The notes: a model not told the origin generated them from the letters alone. A stretch of 53,702 bases of DNA from Eubacteriales bacterium (GCA_030526715.1 JAUNCG010000010.1:260-53961); one strand, 5' to 3'; shown: positions 1 to 8,275, numbered from the stretch's first letter. Numbers and translations: made by a program.

Positions 1-183
1 TGGTCCATGTCCAATAAATTCTTCACTCCCTCGTCTTAACTCCTGAACCTCATATTCTAAAATATCTGCAAATATTTTTTTCAATAATCTCAACTCGGTT
101 CCACCAGTATCCGGTCGTCCTCCCTCAACGACAAAGACTACATTACCAATATTCCTCGTTTTATCAATTTCATATTTTCTCAT
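1..183 (-). CDS. Partial RloB/TOPRIM-like protein, N-terminal part only
   Basis: The reading frame opens with ATG at 181-183 and runs off the left edge of the window, giving about 61 residues (start MRKYEIDKTRNIGNVVFVVE). A hydrophobic strand followed by VVEGGRPDTGGTE resembles the first strand and conserved glutamate of TOPRIM-like nucleases such as RloB/AbiLii, DUF4435 or OLD-type proteins, which typically carry an EG..TE motif here. Its start overlaps the 3' end of the ATPase gene by 14 bases, so the two are translationally coupled. ATPase plus TOPRIM-like pairs are common in phage defence and abortive infection modules. Family assignment is inferred from one motif; the C-terminal half is outside the window. 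Confidence 0.55.
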   Translation of the reverse strand, partial: MRKYEIDKTRNIGNVVFVVEGGRPDTGGTELRLLKKIFADILEYEVQELRRGSEEFIGHGP

Positions 184-1303
184 ATATCGGCAATCCCTCA
201 AACATACCTCCAAGATACATTTTTTCCAAATTTTGTGCTTCCCTTGGCTTATACTGCGAAACTCTCTCCACCTGACTTCCATTTTTGCCCTTGAAATTGA
301 TCAAATTAATCTGATCCGGTCTAAACACAGAATTTGAAATCAAATTTGTATCATGCGAGGTAATAAAAATTTGTGAATTCCTTGCATTCTCCATAAAAAA
401 TTTGATAATCTTTTCTGCCAGTTTATTATGGAGACTATTCCCAAATTCATCAATAATCAGCATTCCCGGTTTTTCTATAATACTAATTAAGTTGGGAAGC
501 AAATCAGCAAAGACCTGATTGCCTTGTGACTCATTAATAATAATGTTCGGAATTGGGAAGCTCTTTCTTTTAAAGAAAACAGCTTTTTTATCTTCTCCAA
601 TAACCACCTTTAATCCTGCTCCCTCACACTCAGAACCATATTCAACACTAAAGTCATAACCAAACAGCTCAAGGTACTGGTTTATTTTATCAACCCCGAA
701 CTCTTCGGCATATCTATTGATTGTTTTTCCAAATGGCGCCCCAAGATGATATCCATCAATAACATATGAATTCTGCAAAAAATCCATAAGTTTTCTGAGA
801 GTTGGCTCTTGCGGAAAACGTCCTGTATTAAACGACGCTGTGCGTAAGAACAATGTCTCACTGTCAACCTGTTCATCAACAGTCACATTGGAACCTATTC
901 TAAGTTCTCCAACATTTCCCTGTCTATTTAAAACAGTAACATCATTTATTTTGAGATTTTCTGCAATACTATTCGACTGAACATTATACTCAATTTCATA
1001 TATAACTTTTTTATCCTCAAACTTAAATTCATATTCTACCGTACTAACCGGATTATTCGAAAACATGCAACGGTAATTTCCAAATGCAACCCCTTCTCCT
1101 TTTATCATTTTAATAATAAAAGCGATGCTTCTTAGTGCATTTGATTTTCCGGAAGCATTCGGTCCAATAAATAATGCTCCTTTAAGTGTCTTGTAATCAT
1201 AAACATTTGTATTTCCCAATATCGTATATTTAGATGCAGTAAAATCTAATTCTGTTCTGTTTATAAATGAAAGAAAATTTGTTACATACATTTTTGTCAG
1301 CAT
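170..1303 (-). CDS. AAA family ATPase (AAA_15/AAA_21, SMC-like head)
   Basis: A 377-residue protein with an N-terminal SMC/RecF-like beta sheet, Walker A GPNASGKS at residues 47-54, Walker B with catalytic acid in MLIIDEFGNSLHNKL near the C terminus, and a switch histidine in ITSHDTNLI. This order fits the OLD/RloA/AriA type of ATPases that act with a partner nuclease. The ATG is preceded by GGAGGG at 8 bases, so the start is well supported. The gene is visibly AT-richer than the genes right of the tRNA and its stop overlaps the start of the TOPRIM-like partner. I infer a two-gene defence module (PARIS-like, AbiL-like or RloAB-like); which of these is not decidable because the partner is truncated. 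Confidence 0.85.
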   Translation of the reverse strand: MLTKMYVTNFLSFINRTELDFTASKYTILGNTNVYDYKTLKGALFIGPNASGKSNALRSIAFIIKMIKGEGVAFGNYRCMFSNNPVSTVEYEFKFEDKKVIYEIEYNVQSNSIAENLKINDVTVLNRQGNVGELRIGSNVTVDEQVDSETLFLRTASFNTGRFPQEPTLRKLMDFLQNSYVIDGYHLGAPFGKTINRYAEEFGVDKINQYLELFGYDFSVEYGSECEGAGLKVVIGEDKKAVFFKRKSFPIPNIIINESQGNQVFADLLPNLISIIEKPGMLIIDEFGNSLHNKLAEKIIKFFMENARNSQIFITSHDTNLISNSVFRPDQINLINFKGKNGSQVERVSQYKPREAQNLEKMYLGGMFEGLPIYEKI

Positions 1304-1431
1304 TATCTATTCCCTCCTTAATAAGCATATTATAAATGCAATTTATATACGCGTCAATTATAAGTGTAATTTTTTTACACATAAATTAATTTTCTGAAAT
1401 TCAATAGATATTTTATGACGTAAAAAGACAT

Positions 1432-1478
1432 AAAAAAAGCACCGACCCCGCAGCTCTTAGTCTGCAAAACCGATACTT
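1432..1478 (-). terminator. Intrinsic terminator downstream of tRNA-Lys
   Basis: On the minus strand, just after the tRNA, a 16-bp stem closes an 8-base loop and is followed by seven Ts. About seven of the pairs are G-U wobbles, so the two arms look unrelated as DNA but pair fully as RNA. Confidence 0.75.
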
Positions 1479-1483
1479 TATAG

Positions 1484-1556
1484 TGCGCGACCAGGGGTTC
1501 GAACCCTGGACACCCTGATTAAGAGTCAGGTGCTCTGCCAGCTGAGCTAGTCGCGC
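1484..1556 (-). tRNA. tRNA-Lys (CUU)
   Basis: A complete 73-nt cloverleaf on the minus strand: acceptor arms GCGCGAC/GTCGCGC, D arm GCTC...GAGC, anticodon stem CCTGA/TCAGG around loop CTCTTAA with anticodon CTT, and T arm CAGGG-TTCGAAC-CCCTG. The discriminator base is A and no CCA is encoded. Its 3' end points toward the AT-rich ATPase gene pair, the side on which tRNA-targeting integrases insert DNA. Confidence 0.95.
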
Positions 1557-1839
1557 TTATTTCGTTTTCTGTGCTGTTCCCTCGGAACAAAAAAGATTAT
1601 ATTATAATATCAATATAATTGCAACCCCCAATTTTCTACAATTTATTTTATATATTTTGCATATATTTTATACAATTTTCACATTTTCAACACATTTTGG
1701 CAGGATAATGTCATGGCAAGTCCTCACCCGCATGCATTGTCTGAAGAAAGCCTTGCGCGACCTCTTCAAAAACGCTATACTGTCTTCAGAAACAGGTTTT
1801 ATCCTGCATTATATATTCATTATATAAGGAAGCATTTTT
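1557..1839. other. Intergenic region between tRNA-Lys and the AI-2E family gene
   Basis: AT-rich spacer between divergent transcription units. It should hold the minus-strand tRNA promoter (a TATAAT-like block read on the minus strand near 1600) and the plus-strand promoter of the next gene. I see no convincing gene here; the short open frame from 1713 overlaps the real gene in another frame. Confidence 0.4.
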
Positions 1840-3045
1840 ATGGAAAAAAATACTCTGACTCCCAAGAAGCCGCAGAACGATCGAAGGCCCAAAAAATTCA
1901 TGCCGAACAATCAATATTTCACCATTTCGATCTATGTTCTGATCGTCATCACCTGCGCGGTACTGATCGCCCGCGTCATTATGACGCCCCACGCCGTCAC
2001 GAACGGTCTTCGTTCCGTTTTCAGTGTTCTGATGCCGTTTATCCTTGGCGTATTGATCGCCTTTATGCTGAATCCCGTGATCAAGCATCTTTCCTCTCTG
2101 CTGCACCGCTTCTGCCATGTACGCAGCGGGAAGCTGTGTAAGCTGCTCTCGATGCTGATCGCTTACTTTCTGGTCATCGGATTGCTGCTGGTATGTCTGA
2201 TATTTATCGTGCCGCAGATCATCAACAGTATCACGGAGCTGATCAATGGATTGCCAAAGCTCTATCAGACCTCCTATCAGTTTTTCGCAAAGCTGCAGGA
2301 GCGGTTCCCGAACACCGACGTCTCCGCGATCCAGAAGGCTGTCAACAATGCGCTGCCGGATGTCATCAGCACCCTGCGTCAGTTCGCCAGCAATCTGGTT
2401 CCGGCGCTCTACACATTTTCTGTGTCCCTGCTGAACGCTCTGCTGAATCTGGTCATCGCCATCATCGTATCTGTCTACATGCTGGTGGATAAAAAGCTGC
2501 TGAAGCACCACCTCAAGCTGATCATTTACAGTATCGTACCGGAGCAGTTCATCGACACCATCATCATGATCCTGCGGGAATGTAACCGACTGTTTACCAG
2601 CTTCATCGTAGGTAAATCTATCGACTCTCTGATCATCGGACTGCTCTGTTTTATCCTGATGAGCATTTTCCGTATGGAATATGCCCTGTTGATCAGTGTC
2701 ATCGTGGGCGTCACCAATATGATCCCGTATTTCGGTCCCTTCATCGGCGCCGTACCGGGCGTTCTGGTGCTTTTGATGGTCAGTCCCGTAAAGGCTCTCG
2801 GCTTCCTGTTTCTGATCTTTATCCTTCAGCAGTTTGACGGTCTGTTCCTCGGTCCGAAGATCATGGGTGACAGCGTCGGGGTCAAGCCTCTGTGGATCAT
2901 CATCTCCATCACCCTCGGCGGCAGTCTCGCCGGTGTGCTTGGGATGTTCCTCAGCGTGCCGACCGCCGCGATCCTCGGCTATCTGATGAATCTGTTTTTG
3001 AAATATCGCTTGAAAAAGCGCAATATAAATCCCGATGTCCTCTGA
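1840..3045 (+). CDS. AI-2E family transporter (DUF20/YdiK-PerM type membrane protein)
   Basis: A 401-residue polytopic protein with about eight hydrophobic segments and the family's typical C-terminal half, including GPKIMGDSVGVKPLWIIISI and a glycine-rich final membrane pair. The family (PF01594) was named for AI-2 export by TqsA but covers exporters and Na+/H+ antiporter-like members, so substrate is unknown. The ATG follows an AAGGA site. The gene stands alone, convergent with the LCP gene; the shared terminator begins inside its last codons. N-terminal 30 residues are basic and proline/asparagine rich, likely cytoplasmic. Confidence 0.85.
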   Translation: MEKNTLTPKKPQNDRRPKKFMPNNQYFTISIYVLIVITCAVLIARVIMTPHAVTNGLRSVFSVLMPFILGVLIAFMLNPVIKHLSSLLHRFCHVRSGKLCKLLSMLIAYFLVIGLLLVCLIFIVPQIINSITELINGLPKLYQTSYQFFAKLQERFPNTDVSAIQKAVNNALPDVISTLRQFASNLVPALYTFSVSLLNALLNLVIAIIVSVYMLVDKKLLKHHLKLIIYSIVPEQFIDTIIMILRECNRLFTSFIVGKSIDSLIIGLLCFILMSIFRMEYALLISVIVGVTNMIPYFGPFIGAVPGVLVLLMVSPVKALGFLFLIFILQQFDGLFLGPKIMGDSVGVKPLWIIISITLGGSLAGVLGMFLSVPTAAILGYLMNLFLKYRLKKRNINPDVL

Positions 3046-3060
3046 CATCGGGATCTTTTT
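3029..3060. terminator. Terminator between convergent genes
   Basis: A perfect stem ATCCCGATGTC/GACATCGGGAT with a 4-base loop, followed on the plus strand by CTTTTT. It overlaps the stop codon of the upstream gene and abuts the stop of the LCP gene; the minus-strand side has a weaker T-rich tail. Confidence 0.85.
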
Positions 3061-3940
3061 AACCGTAAATAGTCTCCTGCAGCTTCGCTATGGTCTCCTG
3101 CATATCTGTCGGAATCAGAATCTCATTCTGTGAATAATACATATCGTCATATGGAATATGCTGCTGTACCACATCATACTCAAGCACCTCCGGCGCCTGC
3201 GCCAGCAGCTTCACCATCTTCAGATAGCTGATATCATGATCTACATAAGAGAGAACGCTCTCCATCAGCGGAACCGCGGAAGCCACTGCATTGGACTTCA
3301 GCTCATCGAAGATCGCATTCAGCACCTTACGCTGACGCTCTGTTCTGCCAAAATCCGAACCCTGTCCGCTGTAGCGGTTTCTGGAAAATCCCACAGCCTG
3401 ATATCCGTCCATATGAATCTGCCCGGACTGTGTGATCGTGTGCTCAGACGCCGGCTCTCCGTTGCTCTCGCACATCACGCGAATGTAATCGTTCGCAACA
3501 TTGCGCTCATCCTCCGTGATCTCCATGTCAATGCCGCCGATGGCGTCTACCACCGCGATCATGGAATTGAAATCTACCATAGCATAATTGTCGATCTGAA
3601 CGTTGTAATTGCTCTCAATGGTCTCCACACACAGCTTCGCTCCGCCGTTGGCGCAGGCAGCATTCAGCTTCTCCACTCCGATCCCCGGAATATCCGCATA
3701 CAGATCCCGCAGGAAGGAGGTCAGATAAATCGCCTTTTTATCATAGTTTACCGTTACCAGAATCATCACATCAGAGTTTCCGCTCCATGAATCGTCCCTG
3801 CGATCCACACCGATCAGCAAAATGTTGTATGTATTGCTGATTTTTGTCTGTGCGCCGCTCTCCTCCTGAGCATATGCCGGTGCAGATACCAGAAGCACCA
3901 GTGCGAAAAGAGCTGCCGCCCATTTTACCAATTTCTTCAT
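3059..3940 (-). CDS. LytR-CpsA-Psr (LCP) family protein
   Basis: About 293 residues with an N-terminal signal/anchor (MKKLVKWAAALFALVLLVSA), then an LCP domain: NILLIGVDRR, the D-containing SDVMILVTV strand, SFLRDLY and KLNAACANGG. LCP enzymes transfer undecaprenyl-linked glycopolymers (teichoic acid, capsule) onto peptidoglycan at the outer membrane face. Several conserved arginines and acidic residues of the pocket are visible (R in GVDRR, D in SDVM, R in FLRD). An upstream TTG in frame would add six residues, but GAGGAG lies 10 bases before the ATG at 3938-3940, so I start there. mscL lies immediately upstream (27 bp), making co-transcription likely. Confidence 0.9.
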   Translation of the reverse strand: MKKLVKWAAALFALVLLVSAPAYAQEESGAQTKISNTYNILLIGVDRRDDSWSGNSDVMILVTVNYDKKAIYLTSFLRDLYADIPGIGVEKLNAACANGGAKLCVETIESNYNVQIDNYAMVDFNSMIAVVDAIGGIDMEITEDERNVANDYIRVMCESNGEPASEHTITQSGQIHMDGYQAVGFSRNRYSGQGSDFGRTERQRKVLNAIFDELKSNAVASAVPLMESVLSYVDHDISYLKMVKLLAQAPEVLEYDVVQQHIPYDDMYYSQNEILIPTDMQETIAKLQETIYG

Positions 3941-3967
3941 TTTCTCATATCTCCTCAAACGCCCGTC

Positions 3968-4387
3968 TTACTTATCCAGCTGAGAAGTACAGTGCGGACA
4001 TCTTGTCGCCTTGATGTCGATCTCGCTCTGACAGAACGGACATACCTTCGTCGTCGGATCTGCCGGTTTTTCCTCTTTCTTACCCATGCTCATCGCCTTG
4101 TTCATCGCCTTCACGATCATGAATACTACGAATGCCATGATCAGGAAGTTGATCACATCCATGATGAACTGACCTACCATCAGATCAGCGCTGCCTACAT
4201 GAATCGCCAGACTATTGAAACCTCCCACATTGAAGCATCCGATCACCGGATTGATGATGTTGTCCAGCAGGGAAGTAACGATGCTCTGAAATGCACCACC
4301 GATGATGACACCGACAGCCATGCTGACTACATTGCCCTTCAGCGCAAACTCTTTGAACTCACCGAAAAAAGACTTTGTTTTGCTCAT
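3968..4387 (-). CDS. mscL: Large-conductance mechanosensitive channel MscL with zinc-ribbon tail
   Basis: A 139-residue MscL: short amphipathic N terminus (FFGEFKEFALKGNVVSMAVGV), TM1 with the conserved GVIIGGAF pore glycines, periplasmic loop, TM2 (FIMDVINFLIMAFVVFMIV) and a cytoplasmic tail. It opens as a pentamer to release solutes on osmotic downshock. The tail ends in CPFCQSEIDIKATRCPHC, two CxxC pairs forming a zinc ribbon in place of the simple charged bundle of E. coli MscL. The ATG has GGAGG upstream. Probably the first gene of a unit with the LCP gene. Confidence 0.96.
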   Translation of the reverse strand: MSKTKSFFGEFKEFALKGNVVSMAVGVIIGGAFQSIVTSLLDNIINPVIGCFNVGGFNSLAIHVGSADLMVGQFIMDVINFLIMAFVVFMIVKAMNKAMSMGKKEEKPADPTTKVCPFCQSEIDIKATRCPHCTSQLDK

Positions 4388-4482
4388 ACTAATCCTCCAT
4401 TTCTTAATTTTTTATAAATTTGCTTTTACTATACAATGGATATATTGAATTTTCAAGGCTTTTCCGACATTTTTCGCCCGGT

Positions 4483-5337
4483 TCATTCTGTGTACGGCAC
4501 CCGGTCCAGTCCGTCCCGGAAGCGCAGCATCATCTCTTTCGTCAGGCTGATGTGCTCCCCGTTATCTTCGATCTTGTCACGGTCGATCCACTCGCCCACC
4601 GCCAGCTCCTCCCGATCCAGCGTGATCCTGTCATCTCCGTCCAGATCGCAGAAAAATCCCATCAGCAGCGTGTCAGAAAAGGACCATGGCTGGCTGCGGT
4701 AAAAGGTGATGTTTTGCACCTTCAGGCCGACCTCCTCCATCACCTCGCGCCGGACCGTGTCCTCGATGGACTCTCCAATCTCCGCAAATCCCGCGATCAG
4801 CGCGTAGTTCGTATATGCGCGCCCCGCATATTTGGTCATGAGTATCTTTTCTCCGTTGCGGATCCCCACAATCACCGCCGGAGAGATCTTGGGATACTCC
4901 TGCTGTCCGCATTTTTCACAAAACAGCATACGCTCCTTCGCATCCCGTTTCATCGGCGTACCGCAGTGTCCGCAAAATCTGCGGCTGCGATACCAGACTG
5001 CCAGCTGATGTCCCGTCACTCCCAAAAACGCCAGATCCTTAGGTCTCGCCATACGCAGAAATCCCAGAGTCTCCATCCGGTATTCCGGGAACCTCTCCAT
5101 AGCTATCTCCTGCGTCAGATAAAAATGATGATCATCCTCCGCAAACAGGTAGATCAGCGCCTTCACCGCCTCCGGCTGTCGCTCTTCCAACTCCGCCACC
5201 GTCAGATAGGCGATGCGCTCCGCCTGTTCCCTCAGCAGGATCCTGCCCTGCTCATAGAACATAACATAATCCTGCGGTGTCGGCGGTACCGGAGTATATT
5301 GATTATCATAAATATGTGGTTTGATTTCCTGTATCAT
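4483..5337 (-). CDS. nudC: NAD+ diphosphatase (NADH pyrophosphatase), Nudix
   Basis: About 284 residues. Middle zinc ribbon CGHCGTPMKRD...CEKCG, then a Nudix box GFAEIGESIEDTVRREVMEEVGL-type (G-x5-E-x7-RE-x2-EE-x-G), followed by SQPWSFS, the motif diagnostic of NADH pyrophosphatases. It hydrolyses NAD(H) to NMN(H) plus AMP and, in family members, can remove NAD caps from RNA. The open frame extends 25 codons further upstream, but AAAGGA sits six bases before the ATG at 5335-5337 and the extra residues are not family-like. Monocistronic, divergent from the next gene. Confidence 0.93.
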   Translation of the reverse strand: MIQEIKPHIYDNQYTPVPPTPQDYVMFYEQGRILLREQAERIAYLTVAELEERQPEAVKALIYLFAEDDHHFYLTQEIAMERFPEYRMETLGFLRMARPKDLAFLGVTGHQLAVWYRSRRFCGHCGTPMKRDAKERMLFCEKCGQQEYPKISPAVIVGIRNGEKILMTKYAGRAYTNYALIAGFAEIGESIEDTVRREVMEEVGLKVQNITFYRSQPWSFSDTLLMGFFCDLDGDDRITLDREELAVGEWIDRDKIEDNGEHISLTKEMMLRFRDGLDRVPYTE

Positions 5338-5449
5338 TTCTTGTCCTTTCTTTGTCGTCTTTCCAGATCCCCAACTACTATAGCACCGCTTTGCAGTTAT
5401 GGCAATGAACAACTTTTACCGAAAAATCCCCTTTCATCCAGATCTTTTC

Positions 5450-5478
5450 TTGCAGGATTTCTCCGATAGAACTATAAT
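5450..5478 (+). promoter_or_regulatory. Sigma-A promoter for the 5505 gene
   Basis: TTGCAG at 5450-5455 and TATAAT at 5473-5478 with a 17-base spacer, about 27 bases upstream of the coding start. Confidence 0.6.
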
Positions 5479-5504
5479 GGAAACAAAAAAGGGGGATGAA
5501 ATCT

Positions 5505-6116
5505 ATGCAGAAAAAAGCGAAAGGGTTTATCATGTTTGTTGCCTCGCTCCTGATCGTGCCTTATGTGCTGGAGGGTGGCGGAAATGTACTTGATGAAGGG
5601 TACTGGTACTTCAAATATTCCTCATTTGAGCAGATACCCGATGACCTGTTCATGCAGATCGTCATGGTCATTCTCCTCGGCCTGCTGGCTCTTATTCTTT
5701 TTTTCAAAGGTATCCGGAATCTATTGGCAAAGGATGACGACCAGAAGAGCTCTGCCGCGCCCAACCGTCCGAATACCCATAAGGCTGCGCAGGCATCTCA
5801 TACCTCTGCAGCGGCGCGCAGCACACAGACCCGCAATCCCTTTGAGGATGCCGTAAATACACATCCTTCCCGTCCCTTCGGCGTGAAGCTCTGGAGCGAC
5901 CGGGAACGCAGATCCGAAAAGCATCTCAGCTTCGTAGAACAGGAGCGTCTCCGTGAGCGCCGTTCTATGATTGAGCAGGGCATTTACCGCAAGGAGTCCG
6001 AGAATCATTGGGAGAATGAATATTTCCGAAATAACGCTTATGATGACTGCGCCGCCTCCTACAGTGGTGTGACGGATCCGAAATATCATCGACACGACGA
6101 GCATACAGGTTCATAA
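5505..6116 (+). CDS. Unknown two-TM membrane protein with long charged tail
   Basis: About 203 residues that I do not recognise as a named family. Two hydrophobic segments are visible: one near residues 6-20 (KGFIMFVASLLIVPYVLEG) and one near 50-68 (MQIVMVILLGLLALILFFKG), separated by an acidic/aromatic loop. The rest is a polar Ala/Ser/Thr-rich linker and a basic-acidic helix (ERRSEKHLSFVEQERLRERRSMIEQG) that could be cytoplasmic and helical. The ATG at 5505 has GGGGG nine bases before it; an ATG three codons earlier is too close to the same site. The gene is flanked by its own promoter and terminator, so it is probably expressed. Confidence 0.7.
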   Translation: MQKKAKGFIMFVASLLIVPYVLEGGGNVLDEGYWYFKYSSFEQIPDDLFMQIVMVILLGLLALILFFKGIRNLLAKDDDQKSSAAPNRPNTHKAAQASHTSAAARSTQTRNPFEDAVNTHPSRPFGVKLWSDRERRSEKHLSFVEQERLRERRSMIEQGIYRKESENHWENEYFRNNAYDDCAASYSGVTDPKYHRHDEHTGS

Positions 6117-6168
6117 AAATGACCCGGGCGAAGATCACCTGACAGGATCCTTTGTTCCGGGTCATTTT
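6117..6168. terminator. Bidirectional terminator
   Basis: Stem ATGACCCGG/CCGGGTCAT with T-runs on both strands, between the convergent 5505 gene and the radical SAM gene. Confidence 0.85.
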
Positions 6169-6204
6169 ATGTGTAGTTTTACGGGCAACCGCTCCGTCGC
6201 TTCT

Positions 6205-6810
6205 TCAGTCCTCCCAAGGGCGGATGCGATAGGTCACGCCCAGTTCCTCGCAGATCCTCGCGCACTCTGCCTCCTCCTGTGCCGTCAGCGTGGTGGAGAC
6301 CGTGGTCATCACTACGTGAGATACATATTTCGTGCAGTCTTTCGCAAAATCCAGCATTGCCTGAAAGGACACATCTCCGAACCGGCTGCGCACCAGCTCA
6401 TGATAACGCTCGGGATTCGGCGTGTTCAAGCTGATTGATACCGTGTCCACCAGTCCCTTCAGCAGATGTGCCGTGGGCTCTCCATGGATCAGATCCGCAA
6501 GACCGTTCGTATTAATACGGATCGGCTTGCCCGGCCACGTCTTCTTCACATACTCTGCCACCTTCAGCAGCACCTCCAGACGCTCCGTAGGCTCACCGAA
6601 GCCACAGAATACCAGCTCCTCATAATCGTCCATGTTGAAATTGTCAAAGTCCGCAATGATCTCCTCCAGCGTCGGCTCCCGTTTCAGCCAGAGGGTACCG
6701 GACTCTTCCATGTGATCTCTCGTCTGGCGCAGACAGAAGGTACATGCGCAGGGACATTTATTTGTAAGATTTACATAAAGATTGTTGTGTACTTTGTATA
6801 AAATGGTCAT
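6205..6810 (-). CDS. TatD-associated type radical SAM protein
   Basis: A compact 201-residue radical SAM enzyme. The cluster motif is CPCACTFC near residues 19-26 (Cx3Cx2C), followed by FCGFGEPTER (GxGEPT-like, SAM binding) and IRINTNGLAD. Length and motifs match the small radical SAM family usually annotated as TatD nuclease-associated; no tatD gene is visible here. Thirty bases separate it from the pyridoxamine kinase, so it is probably the last gene of the B6 operon. Substrate is unknown. GGAG lies 10 bases before the ATG. Confidence 0.85.
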   Translation of the reverse strand: MTILYKVHNNLYVNLTNKCPCACTFCLRQTRDHMEESGTLWLKREPTLEEIIADFDNFNMDDYEELVFCGFGEPTERLEVLLKVAEYVKKTWPGKPIRINTNGLADLIHGEPTAHLLKGLVDTVSISLNTPNPERYHELVRSRFGDVSFQAMLDFAKDCTKYVSHVVMTTVSTTLTAQEEAECARICEELGVTYRIRPWED

Positions 6811-6840
6811 GGCTCATTCTCCTCTCAATTCCATATCCGT

Positions 6841-7677
6841 TTATTTCAACTCATCCAGCACTTCCTCAAAGGCCACCCCGTCCGTCACCGGAATCTCGAG
6901 CTCTATGGATCTCTGAATACAGCGCTTGACGAAGTTGGACGCTTTTTTTACAGAAACCGCAAAATCCACCCCGTTCACCGCGTCCGCCGCGATGATGGAG
7001 GCAAAAATGTCTCCCGTGCCGGAGCGCTGGGTCCCGACCCGGATCGTGCGCAGAAAGTGCTCCTCGCCCTCTGCCTCGCAGACAAAATTCGCGATAAACT
7101 CTCCCTGCACAATGCCCGTGATCACTACCTTCTTCGGTCCGCGCTCCATCAAACGATGCGCAAGCTCAGCGATCTCTCTTCTCGTCCACTTTTCACGATA
7201 GGGCGTATCTGTCAGAATACAGGCCTCCGTCAGATTCGGTGTCAGAATATCCGCATACTCCACCAGACGGCGCATTTCCTGACACATCTCGGGCGTGTAG
7301 GTCGCATACGGTTTCCCGTAATCTCCCATGACCGGATCGATCACCACCAGCGTCCCCGGTCTGCGAAATCTGCGGATAAAGTCGATCACGATAGCGATCT
7401 GCTCCTTGGAGCCCAGAAATCCGGGATAGATCGCGGAAAATTCCAGCCCCAGTCGCTCCCAGTGAGCAATGTATTCCGGCATTCTGGCCGTATAGTCATC
7501 GAAGAAGAAATGGTCAAAGCCCGTGTGGTTAGAAAAGATGGCGGTCGGCAGCGGACAGCACTGCACCTTCAGCTTGGAAATCACAGGAAGGGAGACTGCT
7601 ATCGAGCATCTCCCAAACCCGGATATATCGTTGATGACGGCAATCTTCTTCTGCCGATTATGTGATGATGTTTGCAT
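6841..7677 (-). CDS. Pyridoxamine/pyridoxal kinase
   Basis: A 278-residue ribokinase-fold kinase. N-terminal AVINDISGFGRCSIAVSLP and the NHTG loop (SNHTGFDHF) bind the pyridine substrate; DPVMGDYGKPY and GTGDIFAS give the ATP site and catalytic aspartate of vitamin B6 kinases. It phosphorylates pyridoxal, pyridoxamine or pyridoxine in PLP salvage. The upstream neighbour is an ECF S component, supporting uptake plus trapping of the vitamin. GAAGGAAG precedes the ATG by 8 bases. Confidence 0.9.
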   Translation of the reverse strand: MQTSSHNRQKKIAVINDISGFGRCSIAVSLPVISKLKVQCCPLPTAIFSNHTGFDHFFFDDYTARMPEYIAHWERLGLEFSAIYPGFLGSKEQIAIVIDFIRRFRRPGTLVVIDPVMGDYGKPYATYTPEMCQEMRRLVEYADILTPNLTEACILTDTPYREKWTRREIAELAHRLMERGPKKVVITGIVQGEFIANFVCEAEGEEHFLRTIRVGTQRSGTGDIFASIIAADAVNGVDFAVSVKKASNFVKRCIQRSIELEIPVTDGVAFEEVLDELK

Positions 7678-7741
7678 GAAAATTACTTCCTTCTATATTA
7701 ATGATCCTCATATGGACTGTTACGGATACCGCAGCGAAGCA

Positions 7742-8275
7742 TTATGACTCGCTCAATCTCACGAACAGCTTCGTCACGTGGGAGGCTGTAAAGGCTGCTG
7801 CGATCACATAGAATACCGCCAACCCCATAACCGATTCCGTCACCAGTCCCGGCACCTGACTCAGTCCCGCAGCCACACTGCCATAGAGCAAGCTGCCGAA
7901 CACGGTATAGCCGATCACCATCACAGCCAGCCCCGCAAGGCTCCCCAGCAACACCGATACCCTCGTAAACCGCGGATTCCGGCATACGCTCCAAGCAGCC
8001 CTTCCGATCACATATCCCATCACGCTCTTGATGATCAGCGTGGGGAGCGCCCAAACAGCATATCCTGTCAGCAGATCTGCCAGCGCGGAGCCAATCCCGC
8101 CCGTGAGCAGTCCGGTCATCGGACCGAAGAACACACCAGCCGCAAGGATCGTCACATTCCCCAGATGCATATAGCCCAGTGGAATCGGAATCTGGATCAC
8201 CGCTGTGGTGATACATACCAGCGCGATCATCAACGCATCAACACAAAGCTTCTGAACCGACATCTTTTCTTTCAT
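7742..8275 (-). CDS. ECF transporter S component, probably for vitamin B6 (PdxU-like)
   Basis: A 177-residue protein with about six membrane segments and the S-component start pattern (LCVDALMIALVCITTAVIQIPIP, then HLGNVTILAAGVFFGP and a GGIGSALADLL small-residue helix). S components bind a vitamin and dock on a shared energising module encoded elsewhere. The B6 assignment rests on the adjacent pyridoxamine kinase (64 bp downstream) and is inference; other ligands such as hydroxymethylpyrimidine are possible. GGGAGG lies 8 bases before the ATG. Confidence 0.8.
   Translation of the reverse strand: MKEKMSVQKLCVDALMIALVCITTAVIQIPIPLGYMHLGNVTILAAGVFFGPMTGLLTGGIGSALADLLTGYAVWALPTLIIKSVMGYVIGRAAWSVCRNPRFTRVSVLLGSLAGLAVMVIGYTVFGSLLYGSVAAGLSQVPGLVTESVMGLAVFYVIAAAFTASHVTKLFVRLSES

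Noticed and set aside
1713..2141. 142-codon plus-strand frame before and over the AI-2E gene
   Set aside because: Histidine/arginine-rich shadow of the real gene in another frame, without a ribosome binding site.
1786..3048. 420-codon minus-strand frame opposite the AI-2E gene
   Set aside because: Composition (Asp/Gln/His runs) is typical of antisense read-through of a membrane protein gene; no signals.
4420..5469. 349-codon plus-strand frame opposite nudC
   Set aside because: Antisense of a clear Nudix gene; His/Arg/Leu-rich and lacking a ribosome binding site.
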